Assembly: GCA_023402845.1 (NCBI GenBank)
Contig: JAEYFP010000051.1
Location: 21,451 to 85,450, forward strand
Source of the DNA: Bacillota bacterium
Lineage (GTDB): Bacteria; Bacillota; Clostridia; Lachnospirales; Lachnospiraceae
DNA: 64,000 nt
Direction: 5' to 3'
Below, in pieces: positions 53,512 through 62,462 of the stretch. The notes under the pieces were generated by a model that saw only the letters and a program-made list of their open reading frames with translations, had not been told where the DNA came from and ran no database searches. The translations under genes and the position numbers were made by a program. How positions within the stretch are numbered: position 1 is the stretch's first letter; every line of letters begins with the position of its first letter.

Positions 53512-55200
53512 ATGAACAGATTTTTTAAAAAAAGTATGGCGGTGATTCTGGTTGCAGCCATGGCTGCTATGACAGGATGCGGAAGCGGCAGCAGCGGTGA
53601 AGAAGGCACAAAGGCGGCAGCAGCCGAATCGGCATCAGAAGCGGCAAAAACGAAGGATTCGATTGTAATCAGCACAGACTGGCCGACTTACATTGATCCG
53701 GGAGTCGGAAGTAAAGCAAGTGATTCCACGGCAGCCGTAAATATTTATGACACATTAACATTCCCGAACAGTGACGGGACAATTGATGCAAATGCTGCCG
53801 AGAGCTGGGATGTTTCAGAAGACGGAACAATTTATACATTTCACTTAAGAGATGATGTTGTTTTTCACAGCGGAAACCAGCTTACGGCGTCGGATGTGAA
53901 GTACAGTATGGATCGCCTGATGGCTATGGGAGAAGGGTTTGCTTATCTTTTTACCGATCTTGTATCAGAGGTAAAGGTAATTGATGAAAAGACAGTGGAA
54001 TTTGATTTGTCCTCACCGTCAGGAACCTTTCCCGCAATCATTGTTCGATTGTATATTTTAGATGAAAAGCTCATGACGGAGCATTATGCCGAGGGCGATT
54101 ATGGAGAGCAGGGTGATTATGGGAAAGCGTGGCTTCAGACAAACGATGCCGGCTCCGGTCCCTATAAGGTAAAAGAAATGAAAACGGAAGAATACCTTGT
54201 TATAGAAAAATACAGCGAATACTGGAAAGGCTGGGAAGATGGCGCACCTGAGACAATCCGTATGGTAGGAGGGCTTGAAACTACAGCGATCCGTACTATG
54301 ATTTCCCGCGGAGAGCTGGATATAACTAACGATGCACAAACACCGGAGGCTTATACGGAAATGGATGCGATGGAAGGGGTGGACAGTGTCAATATTCTGA
54401 GCGGTGTAAATACAAATCTCATGCTGAATACCAAATCGGCCCCGACAGATGATATTCATGTACGAAAAGCGATTGCATATGCGACTGATTATCAAACAAT
54501 TATTAACAGCATTTATCCGGGAAGTTCACTCTCGACCGGTCCGGTTGTATCCGGCATGACTGCCGCCGCGCTTACTGTTGAGGAAATGCCTTACACATAT
54601 GATCTTGCAAAGGCAGAAGAGGAGTTAAAGCAGTCTCCGTATTATGATCAATTGATGAGCGGGGAGCTTACCATTGCATTTACCTGGTGCTCGGAGGGCG
54701 GATCTTCACAGGAAAAATTAGCATTATTAATTCAGTCCGAGATGGGTAAGCTTGGCGTGACAGTTGATATTACCGGAAAGCCCTTTGCAACCATGATGAC
54801 AGATGCACAGACAATCGAGACGACGCCGAATGCATCAATTGTGGCATTTTCACCTGCATACTTAGACGCCGGAAGCGTATTAAAAACCAGATATCATTCC
54901 GGCAGCTGCGGCTCGTGGGAACAAATGGAATGGCTGCAGGATAATGAGATTGATTCTATGATAGAAAAATCAACCGTTATTATTAATGAAGATGAAAGAA
55001 ACGAAGCATATAAGGAAATCAGCAGACAGCTGATTGAACTGTGTCCGACCGTATGGTTATTTGATGCAACAACAACAGTGGCTTATCGCTCGGATCATAT
55101 TACCTCCTGGCCTGCTGTTGATATGAATCAGGCGGGAGAGAGTTACTTATATACGATGGGATATTGCTATTACTTCAGAGATTTTAAGGTGGCAGAATAA
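53512..55200 (+). CDS. peptide-type ABC substrate-binding lipoprotein (SBP family 5)
   Basis: The 562-residue precursor has a lipoprotein signal (KSMAVILVAAMAAMTGC with Cys anchor) and an Ala/Glu-rich linker. A complete SBP_bac_5 domain follows: LTFPNSDGTIDANAAESWDVSEDGTIYTFHLR, then SGNQLTASDVKYSMDRL. Bound ligands in this family range from oligopeptides to nickel, opines and glutathione. ATG 53512, eight bases after GAGGAGG, is chosen. It is the intact counterpart of the interrupted binding protein near 4 kb. Confidence 0.92.
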   Translation: MNRFFKKSMAVILVAAMAAMTGCGSGSSGEEGTKAAAAESASEAAKTKDSIVISTDWPTYIDPGVGSKASDSTAAVNIYDTLTFPNSDGTIDANAAESWDVSEDGTIYTFHLRDDVVFHSGNQLTASDVKYSMDRLMAMGEGFAYLFTDLVSEVKVIDEKTVEFDLSSPSGTFPAIIVRLYILDEKLMTEHYAEGDYGEQGDYGKAWLQTNDAGSGPYKVKEMKTEEYLVIEKYSEYWKGWEDGAPETIRMVGGLETTAIRTMISRGELDITNDAQTPEAYTEMDAMEGVDSVNILSGVNTNLMLNTKSAPTDDIHVRKAIAYATDYQTIINSIYPGSSLSTGPVVSGMTAAALTVEEMPYTYDLAKAEEELKQSPYYDQLMSGELTIAFTWCSEGGSSQEKLALLIQSEMGKLGVTVDITGKPFATMMTDAQTIETTPNASIVAFSPAYLDAGSVLKTRYHSGSCGSWEQMEWLQDNEIDSMIEKSTVIINEDERNEAYKEISRQLIELCPTVWLFDATTTVAYRSDHITSWPAVDMNQAGESYLYTMGYCYYFRDFKVAE

Positions 55201-55227
55201 TTAACTAAAATGAAAGAAGGTAAGGTT

Positions 55228-56244
55228 ATGGCAAAAGCACTAAAGCGTTTCTTTTCATACATACTTGTTTTATTCGGTTTGTCCATTCTTATTTTTATCA
55301 TTGCGAGGGTAATGCCGGGTGATACAGCAAGACTTGCTTTAGGTGCCAGGACACCAGAGGAAACGGTAGAAGCATTACGGACAGAAATGCATTTAAGAGA
55401 ACCATTATATATCCAGTATTATTACTGGATTGTAAATGTACTGCATGGAGATTTCGGAACTTCAATTATTTCAAAAAGACCGGTGATCGAAGACATCAAA
55501 AGTTATTTTCCGGCCACACTGGAGCTGGTTCTGTTATCGGCTGTAATTATGGTGGCCGGCGGGCTGCTTTTAGGAGTGCTTTCTACAAAATATGCAGGGA
55601 AATGGCAGGATGGACTGATTCGGGTATTTTCCTATTTCGGAATTGTTTCGCCGGCTTTCCTCTGGGGGATTTTGATTATGCTCTTGTTTGCATATCTGAT
55701 TCCGATTTTGCCGTCATCCGGCCGGATCAGTGATTTTTTGACCGCGCCGGATAAAGTGACCGGAATGTATATCATAGACTATCTTCTGGCAGGAAATTAT
55801 GCGGGGGCCTGGGACTGTTTCAAACATATTTTCATACCGGCATTGGTTCTGTCTTTTGCGGGAATGAGTCAGGCGGCCAGAATTACCCGTTCGAGTATGA
55901 CAGGTAATATTGATAAAGCATATGCGCTTGCCGAACGTGCATATGGAATACCGGAAAATAAAATACTTTTTAAATATTTATTGAAACCTTCATTGAATTC
56001 GACAATTTCCGTGATGACTCTGGACATAGCCAGTATGGTTGGCGGTGCATTTCTGGTAGAACAAATTTTTAATTATCCGGGATTATCGAGATATTGTTTG
56101 CAGGCGATGCTGAATAAAGATGTATTTTCCGTGTCGGCGGTAGTTTTGCTGCTGGGGGTAGTATTTATATTAATGAACTTCCTGACGGATGTGCTGATTA
56201 CACTTTTGGATCCAAGAGTCCGCTTTGCGAAGAGAGGGAGTTGA
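55228..56244 (+). CDS. peptide-type ABC transporter permease, DppB family
   Basis: The 338-residue membrane protein has the DppB N-terminal helix, VMPGDTARLALGARTPEETVEALR, YYWIVNVLHGDFGTSI, an EAA-type loop (ERAYGIPENKILFKYLLKPS) and a C-terminal DVLITLLDPRVRF. ATG 55228 follows AAGG with correct spacing; ATG 55210 lacks a ribosome site. The DppC-type gene begins eight bases past its stop. Confidence 0.92.
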   Translation: MAKALKRFFSYILVLFGLSILIFIIARVMPGDTARLALGARTPEETVEALRTEMHLREPLYIQYYYWIVNVLHGDFGTSIISKRPVIEDIKSYFPATLELVLLSAVIMVAGGLLLGVLSTKYAGKWQDGLIRVFSYFGIVSPAFLWGILIMLLFAYLIPILPSSGRISDFLTAPDKVTGMYIIDYLLAGNYAGAWDCFKHIFIPALVLSFAGMSQAARITRSSMTGNIDKAYALAERAYGIPENKILFKYLLKPSLNSTISVMTLDIASMVGGAFLVEQIFNYPGLSRYCLQAMLNKDVFSVSAVVLLLGVVFILMNFLTDVLITLLDPRVRFAKRGS

Positions 56245-56251
56245 GCCTGCT

Positions 56252-57160
56252 ATGAAAATAAATAAAAATGTTGGGGATAATATTTCCCAAAAAGAGGAAA
56301 GAGTAAAAAAGAATCACAGGGAGCAGATGCGCAGGATGTGGTTCAAATTTTCGCAGAATCATTTATCGGTTATCGGATTCGCGATTATCATTGCAGTTGT
56401 ATTCATTGCAATATTTGCAAAGTGGATAGCGCCGTATCCGACGCATGCAGGTGCTGTTACAGATTTTGCAAATGCCAGTCAGGCGCCGTCTTTAAACCAT
56501 CTGCTGGGAACTGATACCGTAGGGAGAGATGTACTCAGCAGAATTATGTTTGCTTTTAAGAGTGCATTACTGATGGGAATGGGTGTGTTGGTAATTGTTG
56601 TTCCGTTCGGCGGGATTCTTGGTCTGATCGCAGGCTATTGGAGCGGAAAATATATTTCAAACGTCATTATGAGAATTGCCGATGTCTTTCTTGCGCTGCC
56701 GTCTTTGATCCTTGTATTGTCTGTTTCATCGATTATGGAGCCAAACCTGACAAATGCGATGCTTGCTCTGTGTGTTTCGTGGTGGCCCTGGTATACGAGA
56801 CTGGTATTTGGAATGGTTGTTTCTACTAGAAACGAGGTATATGTGAAGTCGGCCGAAATTCTTGGCGCTGGCAAATGGCATATTCTGGTACGGGAAATAC
56901 TTCCTAACTGCCTTACTCCCGTATTTACAAAGATGACTTTGGATATGGGCTGGGCTATTCTCGCGGGAGCAACGCTGAGTTTTGTAGGCATGGGCGAGCA
57001 GGCACCGGCTCCTTCGCTTGGGGCAATGGTATCAGATGGGGTTTCCTATCTTCCGGGACAATGGTGGATTTCAATTTTTCCGGCATTGGCGATCATGCTG
57101 ATTGTATTAGGCTTTAATCTTACCGGTGATGGAATTAAAGATATGTTGGAAGGAGCATAA
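56252..57160 (+). CDS. peptide-type ABC transporter permease, DppC family
   Basis: The 302-residue permease has the N-terminal cytoplasmic stretch, the first helix (about 38-60) followed by WIAPYPTH, HLLGTDTVGRDVLSRIMF, the EAA loop SAEILGAGKWHILVREILPN and four to five further helices. AGAGAGGGAG upstream of ATG 56252 sets the start, beyond a longer in-frame TTG. It forms the pore with the preceding DppB-type protein. Confidence 0.92.
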   Translation: MKINKNVGDNISQKEERVKKNHREQMRRMWFKFSQNHLSVIGFAIIIAVVFIAIFAKWIAPYPTHAGAVTDFANASQAPSLNHLLGTDTVGRDVLSRIMFAFKSALLMGMGVLVIVVPFGGILGLIAGYWSGKYISNVIMRIADVFLALPSLILVLSVSSIMEPNLTNAMLALCVSWWPWYTRLVFGMVVSTRNEVYVKSAEILGAGKWHILVREILPNCLTPVFTKMTLDMGWAILAGATLSFVGMGEQAPAPSLGAMVSDGVSYLPGQWWISIFPALAIMLIVLGFNLTGDGIKDMLEGA

Positions 57161-57162
57161 GC

Positions 57163-58173
57163 ATGAATCAGACGAGGGAAGAAGAAATTGTAGTAAATGT
57201 GAAAGACCTTCACATATCCTATCATACATTCCGCGGGGATACAAAGGTATTGGACGGTGTAAATCTCTATGTAAAAAAGGGAGAGAAAATAAGTATTGTA
57301 GGTGAGACCGGATGCGGAAAGACTACGACAATCAATGCAATTGCACAGATTTTGGCAAAGCAGGCAAAGGTCACCGCAGGAGAAATATTTTTTGAAAACA
57401 AAGATGAATTTAAAATGTCGGAAAAGGAAATAAAAAATCTGCGCGCAAGTGGAATTTCGGTAATTTTTCAAGATCCGATTGCATCACTGAATCCGGTATT
57501 CACAATTGGAACCCAGATGAAAGAGGTCATTCGATACTCGGGAATTGAGGGTGCGAAAGATAAAAGGGTGCAGCATGAGAGGGCAATCAGCGCGTTAGAA
57601 GAAACCTCGCTTCCGGATCCGGAAAGAATTATGGAGAATTATCCGTTTCAGTTAAGCGGCGGTATGCGTCAGCGAATCTGCATCGCGATGTCGCTTGCCA
57701 CACCCAGAAAGCTTGTAATAGCGGATGAGCCGACTACCAATCTGGATGTTACCATTCAGGATCAGGTACTGAAGACATTAAAAGCGCGTGTAGATGAAAA
57801 AGGCAGCGCATTGATTCTGATTACGCATTCTCTCGGAGTCACGAGAGAAGTAGCCGACCGCATTTATGTCATGTATGCGGGAAATATGGTGGAAACCGCA
57901 GAGACAAAGGAACTTTTCAGAGAACCTTTGCACCCATACACACAGGGCTTAATGAACTGTATTCCCAAGCTGTCGGGAGGAGGTATTGCACAGGGAATTC
58001 CGGGGAGAGTTCCCAACTATCTGGAACCGCCGAGAGGATGCCGGTTTGCATCGCGCTGTCCCAAAGCTTCGGAAAAATGTTTTCTGGAAAAACCTGCTGT
58101 ATACGAACCGATTTCGGAGCATTTTGTCCAGTGTTTTTTATACGATTTAAAAGAGGGGGGCAAAAATGAGTGA
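57163..58173 (+). CDS. peptide-type ABC transporter ATPase, DppD family
   Basis: The 336-residue ATPase has Walker A GETGCGKT, Q-loop FQDPIASLNP, signature LSGGMRQR, Walker B LVIADEPTTNLD, switch His in LITHSLG and the C-terminal oligopeptide domain with GCRFASRCPKASEKC. AAGGAG lies at the end of the DppC gene, two bases from which this ATG begins its spacer. It overlaps the DppF-type gene by eight bases. Confidence 0.93.
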   Translation: MNQTREEEIVVNVKDLHISYHTFRGDTKVLDGVNLYVKKGEKISIVGETGCGKTTTINAIAQILAKQAKVTAGEIFFENKDEFKMSEKEIKNLRASGISVIFQDPIASLNPVFTIGTQMKEVIRYSGIEGAKDKRVQHERAISALEETSLPDPERIMENYPFQLSGGMRQRICIAMSLATPRKLVIADEPTTNLDVTIQDQVLKTLKARVDEKGSALILITHSLGVTREVADRIYVMYAGNMVETAETKELFREPLHPYTQGLMNCIPKLSGGGIAQGIPGRVPNYLEPPRGCRFASRCPKASEKCFLEKPAVYEPISEHFVQCFLYDLKEGGKNE

Positions 58174-59152
58174 ACATCTATTGGAAGTGAAAAATCTGAA
58201 AAAATATTTTTCCATTGATGGAAAAGAAAATAAAGGGAAATTTGTAAAGGCGATTGACGGGATCAGCTTTACGCTCGGCAAGGGAGAAACGTTGGGATTA
58301 GTTGGCGAATCGGGATCGGGTAAGAGCACAACTGCCTATTCTGTGATCGGCATGTATGGTATTACGGAGGGAGTCCTGAATTTTATGGGTCAGGATATCA
58401 GCATGGAGACAGGTAAGCGTCCGTTAAACATAAAAAAGAAAATACAAATGGTGTTTCAGGATCCGGGGACGTCATTAAATCCCCAAAGAACCGTGTATCA
58501 GATTTTGGAATTGCCGCTTAAGATACATAAAATTTGTCCGAAAGAGGAATACGAAAAAGAAGTGAAAAGGCTGATGGATATGGTTGAACTGCCCTACGAA
58601 TATATGTATACCTATCCGGCTATGCTTGGAGGCGGAGAAAAACAGCTGGTCGCAATTGCAAGAGCTCTTGCAACCCGCCCCGGGTTAATTGTTCTTGATG
58701 AACCGACCAGTGCGCTTGATGTATCAGTTCAGGCAAAGATTATCACAACATTACTCAAACTGCAAAGAGAGATGAGTATTTCTTATCTTTTTATTACGCA
58801 TGATTTAAGTCTGATGCGAAATGTGGCAGATCGTGTGGCAATCATGTACCTCGGAAAAATAACGGAAATAGCGCCGGCGGAGCAGTTTTTTCAGAGCCCG
58901 GAGCATCCGTATACTAAAATGCTGTTATCCTCTATTCCGACGGTATGTGAGGAGGAGGAGCAGTATAAACCGAAAAGCGTTAAGCCACAGGGCGAAATAC
59001 CGAGTCCTGTTAATGTACCTGTCGGCTGTAATTTTAATACCAGATGCCCGTTTGCAGACGAGAAATGCAAAGATAAAGAACCACAGATGATACAAACAGA
59101 TGAAGAGCATTGTGTATCATGTTATAGATGTGGTGCTGAGAAAGGAAATTGA
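58166..59152 (+). CDS. peptide-type ABC transporter ATPase, DppF family
   Basis: The 328-residue ATPase shows Walker A GESGSGKS, Q-loop FQDPGTSLNP, an unusual signature LGGGEKQL in place of LSGGQxQR, Walker B LIVLDEPTSALD, switch His in FITHDLS and the C-terminal GCNFNTRCPFADEKC. The Ser-to-Gly change in the signature motif may reduce ATP hydrolysis at one of the two composite sites. It completes the second Dpp-type transporter of the window. Confidence 0.92.
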   Translation: MSEHLLEVKNLKKYFSIDGKENKGKFVKAIDGISFTLGKGETLGLVGESGSGKSTTAYSVIGMYGITEGVLNFMGQDISMETGKRPLNIKKKIQMVFQDPGTSLNPQRTVYQILELPLKIHKICPKEEYEKEVKRLMDMVELPYEYMYTYPAMLGGGEKQLVAIARALATRPGLIVLDEPTSALDVSVQAKIITTLLKLQREMSISYLFITHDLSLMRNVADRVAIMYLGKITEIAPAEQFFQSPEHPYTKMLLSSIPTVCEEEEQYKPKSVKPQGEIPSPVNVPVGCNFNTRCPFADEKCKDKEPQMIQTDEEHCVSCYRCGAEKGN

Positions 59153-59156
59153 TTAC

Positions 59157-60323
59157 ATGGTACCATTTGAATTGAAAACTTCAGACGAAATTGAAAACTT
59201 TCTTACCGGCTGTGCATTTTACGGAACGGGCGGCGGCGGAGCGGTTGAGAGCGGAAGGAAGGCCCTGACCGAATCCTTGGAGAAGGGATATAAAATCACA
59301 GCACTTGACCCTAAGGAAATAAGAGATGATCAAATTTTCTGCACCGCATTTTTTACCGGAAGTATTGCGCCAAGAAGTGAAGAGGTGCTAAAGGAAATGC
59401 AGAATAACGGATACAACGAGAGAAAGTATGCTTTTATAGAAATGTTAGTAAAGACAGTAGACAACATGGAAGAATACCTTGGGAAAAAAATCAGCGGCTT
59501 GTTTGTTGCAGAGCTTGGCGGCTCCAATTCAGCCTGCTGCATGTCGGCCGCATATGAGAAGGGAATCTGCGTGATAGACGGAGATTGCTCCGGAAGGGCC
59601 GTGCCGGAAATGTGTCATGGACTGCCCACGATACATGGAAAGGATTTTCTTCCTGCGGTTTTTACAGATTCCTGGGGTAATACGACGATTACAACTTATG
59701 CATTTAACCATTCTGCAATGGAACGGATCGGAAAGATGATCAGTCAGGCATCTTACGGAGAACTAGCAGAAGCATGCAGTATTATGAGCGGAGCCGAAAT
59801 AAAGGAATCTCTTGTGCCTTATACACTGTCAGAGAGCTTGGCGGTAGGGAAAGCAATCAGAAATGCAAGGGAAGAAAAAGAGGATCCCTGTGCAGCGGGA
59901 GCCAAAGCGGCCGGAGGATATTTCATCGGAACAGGAACGGTAAAGAAAAAGAAAGCATTGGACCAGGGAGGATACTTTTATGGAACTTATGAGATAGAAG
60001 GAAACGATGAGCGGGAAGAGGCTCAGTTTAAGGTATGGTTTAAGAATGAAAACCATATCATTTGGAAAAATGACAATGTCATTGCAACGAGTCCGGATAT
60101 GATCGTACTTCTTCGTTTAATCGACGGGGAGCCGATTTCAAATACACAATTAAGTGAAGGAGAAAAAATAGGAATCGTAGTAGTGCCGGCAAGAAAACAA
60201 TTTCTTGATCCGCGCGCAATAAAAAATTTTGAACCAAAGCATTTTGGTTTTGATTTTGGGTATGTCGGAATAGAAAGTAATCTCTTTTGGAGGCGGGAAA
60301 ATGATATCAGAAAGAATGTTTAA
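59157..60323 (+). CDS. DUF917-family protein (hydantoinase-associated type)
   Basis: The 388-residue protein starts ELKTSDEIENFLTGCAFYGTGGGGAVESG, the pattern of DUF917 (a GTGGGG loop near residue 25), and has GLFVAELGGSNSACCMSAAYEKG. Proteins of this family are often encoded next to hydantoinases or hydantoin racemases and PucR regulators, but no reaction is established. It is cytoplasmic and begins a few bases after the DppF stop, with AAAGGA upstream of ATG 59157. Here it may open or rearrange the imported compound. The next gene overlaps it by 23 bases. Confidence 0.85.
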   Translation: MVPFELKTSDEIENFLTGCAFYGTGGGGAVESGRKALTESLEKGYKITALDPKEIRDDQIFCTAFFTGSIAPRSEEVLKEMQNNGYNERKYAFIEMLVKTVDNMEEYLGKKISGLFVAELGGSNSACCMSAAYEKGICVIDGDCSGRAVPEMCHGLPTIHGKDFLPAVFTDSWGNTTITTYAFNHSAMERIGKMISQASYGELAEACSIMSGAEIKESLVPYTLSESLAVGKAIRNAREEKEDPCAAGAKAAGGYFIGTGTVKKKKALDQGGYFYGTYEIEGNDEREEAQFKVWFKNENHIIWKNDNVIATSPDMIVLLRLIDGEPISNTQLSEGEKIGIVVVPARKQFLDPRAIKNFEPKHFGFDFGYVGIESNLFWRRENDIRKNV

Positions 60324-61491
60324 AGTTGGAAAAGCAAAATCAGTTATACGTATTATGTATGATTGGGGATGTGAAAGAGCCGCAAAGATCGGCAGCGAAA
60401 ATGTATTTGATTTCAGTCTCGGAAATCCTAATATTGATACGCCAAAAGAAGTTTCGGACAGAATCGTGCATCTCATTCAAAATGAGAATTCCGTCGCGAT
60501 TCATGGATACACAAACCTTCAGGGGGATTTTCAGGTAAGGGAGAAAATTGCAGCCTATTTGAATCAAAAATTCCATACGTGTTTAGAAAAAGAGCATATC
60601 TATATGACAGGCGGTGCGACTGCGGCATTAAGAATTTGTTTTATGGCATTATGTAATCCGGGAGATGAAATAATCATATTTGCTCCATTTTTTCCGGAAT
60701 ATCTATCGTGTGCCGAGGAAGCTCTGGCAACGCCCTGTATCATACCGGCTAAAACAGATGACTTTCAGATTGATCTGAATAAGCTTGAAAAAGCAATTAA
60801 TGAAAAAACGAAAGTGATTGTGGTGAATTCGCCTAATAATCCTTCCGGAGCTGTGTATTCAAGAGAAACGATCGAAAATCTTGCTTCGCTTTTATATAAG
60901 AAGGAAGAAGAGTACGGACATCCCATTTTTCTGATTTCGGATGAACCCTATCGAGAAATTGTTTATGACGAGATAGAGGTTCCCTATGTGATGAATTATT
61001 ATAAGGACACGCTCACCTGCTACTCTTTCAGCAAATCGCTTTCCCTTCCGGGTGAGAGAATCGGATATCTGGTGATACCGCCGGATATTGCTGATTATGA
61101 AAGCTTGTTTGTCGCAATCTGCGGCGGAGCCAGGTATGTGGGACAGGTGAATGCGCCGAGTCTGTTCCAGAGAATTGCAGGAGATTGTATCGGTGCATTA
61201 TCGGATATCGGCATCTATAAAAAGAACAGGGATCTTTTATATGAAGCATTAAAGTCCTATGGCTATCATTGTGTGGAGCCGCAGGGAGCCTTCTATTTAT
61301 TTGTAAAGGCGTTTGGGGAAGATGCCGTGGACTTTTGTGAAAGAGCAAAAAAGTATAATCTGGTATTGCTTCCGGGTGATGATTTTGGATGTCCCGGATA
61401 TGTTCGCTTGGCCTATTGTGTGTCTACGCATACAATTATTAAGTCCCTGCCGTCTTTTGAGAAGCTTGCAAAGGAGTATAAGGAAATATGA
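60301..61491 (+). CDS. class I/II pyridoxal-phosphate aminotransferase
   Basis: The 396-residue fold-type I enzyme has FSLGNPNIDTPKEV, TGGATAALRICF, VNSPNNPSGAVYS, ISDEPYREIVYDE and the PLP lysine (about K245) in YSFSKSLSLPGERIGY. It is not a close copy of the aminotransferase at 1.4 kb. It overlaps the DUF917 gene and is coupled by ATGA to a hydroxyacid dehydrogenase gene, so amino acid to keto acid to hydroxy acid is a plausible sequence of steps. Confidence 0.92.
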   Translation: MISERMFKVGKAKSVIRIMYDWGCERAAKIGSENVFDFSLGNPNIDTPKEVSDRIVHLIQNENSVAIHGYTNLQGDFQVREKIAAYLNQKFHTCLEKEHIYMTGGATAALRICFMALCNPGDEIIIFAPFFPEYLSCAEEALATPCIIPAKTDDFQIDLNKLEKAINEKTKVIVVNSPNNPSGAVYSRETIENLASLLYKKEEEYGHPIFLISDEPYREIVYDEIEVPYVMNYYKDTLTCYSFSKSLSLPGERIGYLVIPPDIADYESLFVAICGGARYVGQVNAPSLFQRIAGDCIGALSDIGIYKKNRDLLYEALKSYGYHCVEPQGAFYLFVKAFGEDAVDFCERAKKYNLVLLPGDDFGCPGYVRLAYCVSTHTIIKSLPSFEKLAKEYKEI

Positions 61492-62453
61492 AAATAGCGG
61501 TTTATAGTTATAACTCCCAGAAAGAGAGCTTTGAAGGTTTTGAAGAACAGTTTGGCTGCAGCCTTTTGATTACGGAAGAGAAACCGGATCTGCATAATAT
61601 CGGTTTTGCAGAAGGCGCAAAAGCGATCAGCGTTGTAACAACACCCATCTCGGGAGAACTGATACAGGCGTTTTATGATAAAGGAGTCCGTTATATCTCC
61701 ACAAGAACAATTGGATATAATCATATTGATCTGGAGGCGGCTGACAGAATAGGAATGAAAATCGGCAACGTCACCTATTCACCGCACAGTGTCGCAGAAT
61801 TTGCCGTAATGCTGATACTGATGTCACTCAGAAAAGCAAAGCAAATGATGGCAAGCTATCAGGTTCAGGATTTTTCGGTTTACAGGTCGATGGGCGGACA
61901 GCTTCATAATAAGGTGGTAGGAGTGATCGGAACAGGAAATATTGGTCGTACAGTGATATCAATACTGGAAGGATTTGGATGTAAAATACTCGCATACGAC
62001 AAGTATCCAAATGAAAAAATGAAAAATTATTACGTCTCTTTTGATGAATTGCTGGAAAAAAGTGATGTGATTACACTGCATATACCAATGCAGCCGGGAG
62101 AACCCTATTTAATTGACAAAAGGGCCATATCTAAAATGAAAGATGGTGCAATTATTGTAAATACGGCACGGGGACAACTGATAGATACGGATGCATTGAT
62201 AGAAGGAATTGAAACAAAGCATTTGGGGGCGGCACTGGACGTTCTTGAAGACGAACAGTTCTACTTTAAAAATAAGAAGAATGAAATTCTTAGAAATAGA
62301 AATTTAGCAATCCTGCGATCCTTTCCAAATGTAATATTAACTCCTCACTTTGCTTTTTTTACAGATCAGGCAGTAAAAGAAATGGCTGAAAATTCGATCA
62401 GCAGCTGTATTCTTGAAATAAATGGAGAGGAAAACCCGTGGAGAAGAAATTAG
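61488..62453 (+). CDS. D-2-hydroxyacid dehydrogenase, VanH/D-lactate dehydrogenase type
   Basis: The 321-residue enzyme has TRTIGYNHIDLEAA, Rossmann GVIGTGNIGRTV (about 143-154), catalytic Arg in NTARGQLID, Glu in VLEDEQF and His in LTPHFAFFT, the latter pattern typical of D-lactate dehydrogenases and VanH. It should reduce a 2-keto acid to its D-hydroxy acid with NADH. Its ATG overlaps the aminotransferase stop (ATGA). No Ddl-type ligase or VanX is nearby, so glycopeptide resistance is not indicated. Confidence 0.9.
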   Translation: MKIAVYSYNSQKESFEGFEEQFGCSLLITEEKPDLHNIGFAEGAKAISVVTTPISGELIQAFYDKGVRYISTRTIGYNHIDLEAADRIGMKIGNVTYSPHSVAEFAVMLILMSLRKAKQMMASYQVQDFSVYRSMGGQLHNKVVGVIGTGNIGRTVISILEGFGCKILAYDKYPNEKMKNYYVSFDELLEKSDVITLHIPMQPGEPYLIDKRAISKMKDGAIIVNTARGQLIDTDALIEGIETKHLGAALDVLEDEQFYFKNKKNEILRNRNLAILRSFPNVILTPHFAFFTDQAVKEMAENSISSCILEINGEENPWRRN

Positions 62454-62462
62454 GAGTGCTAT

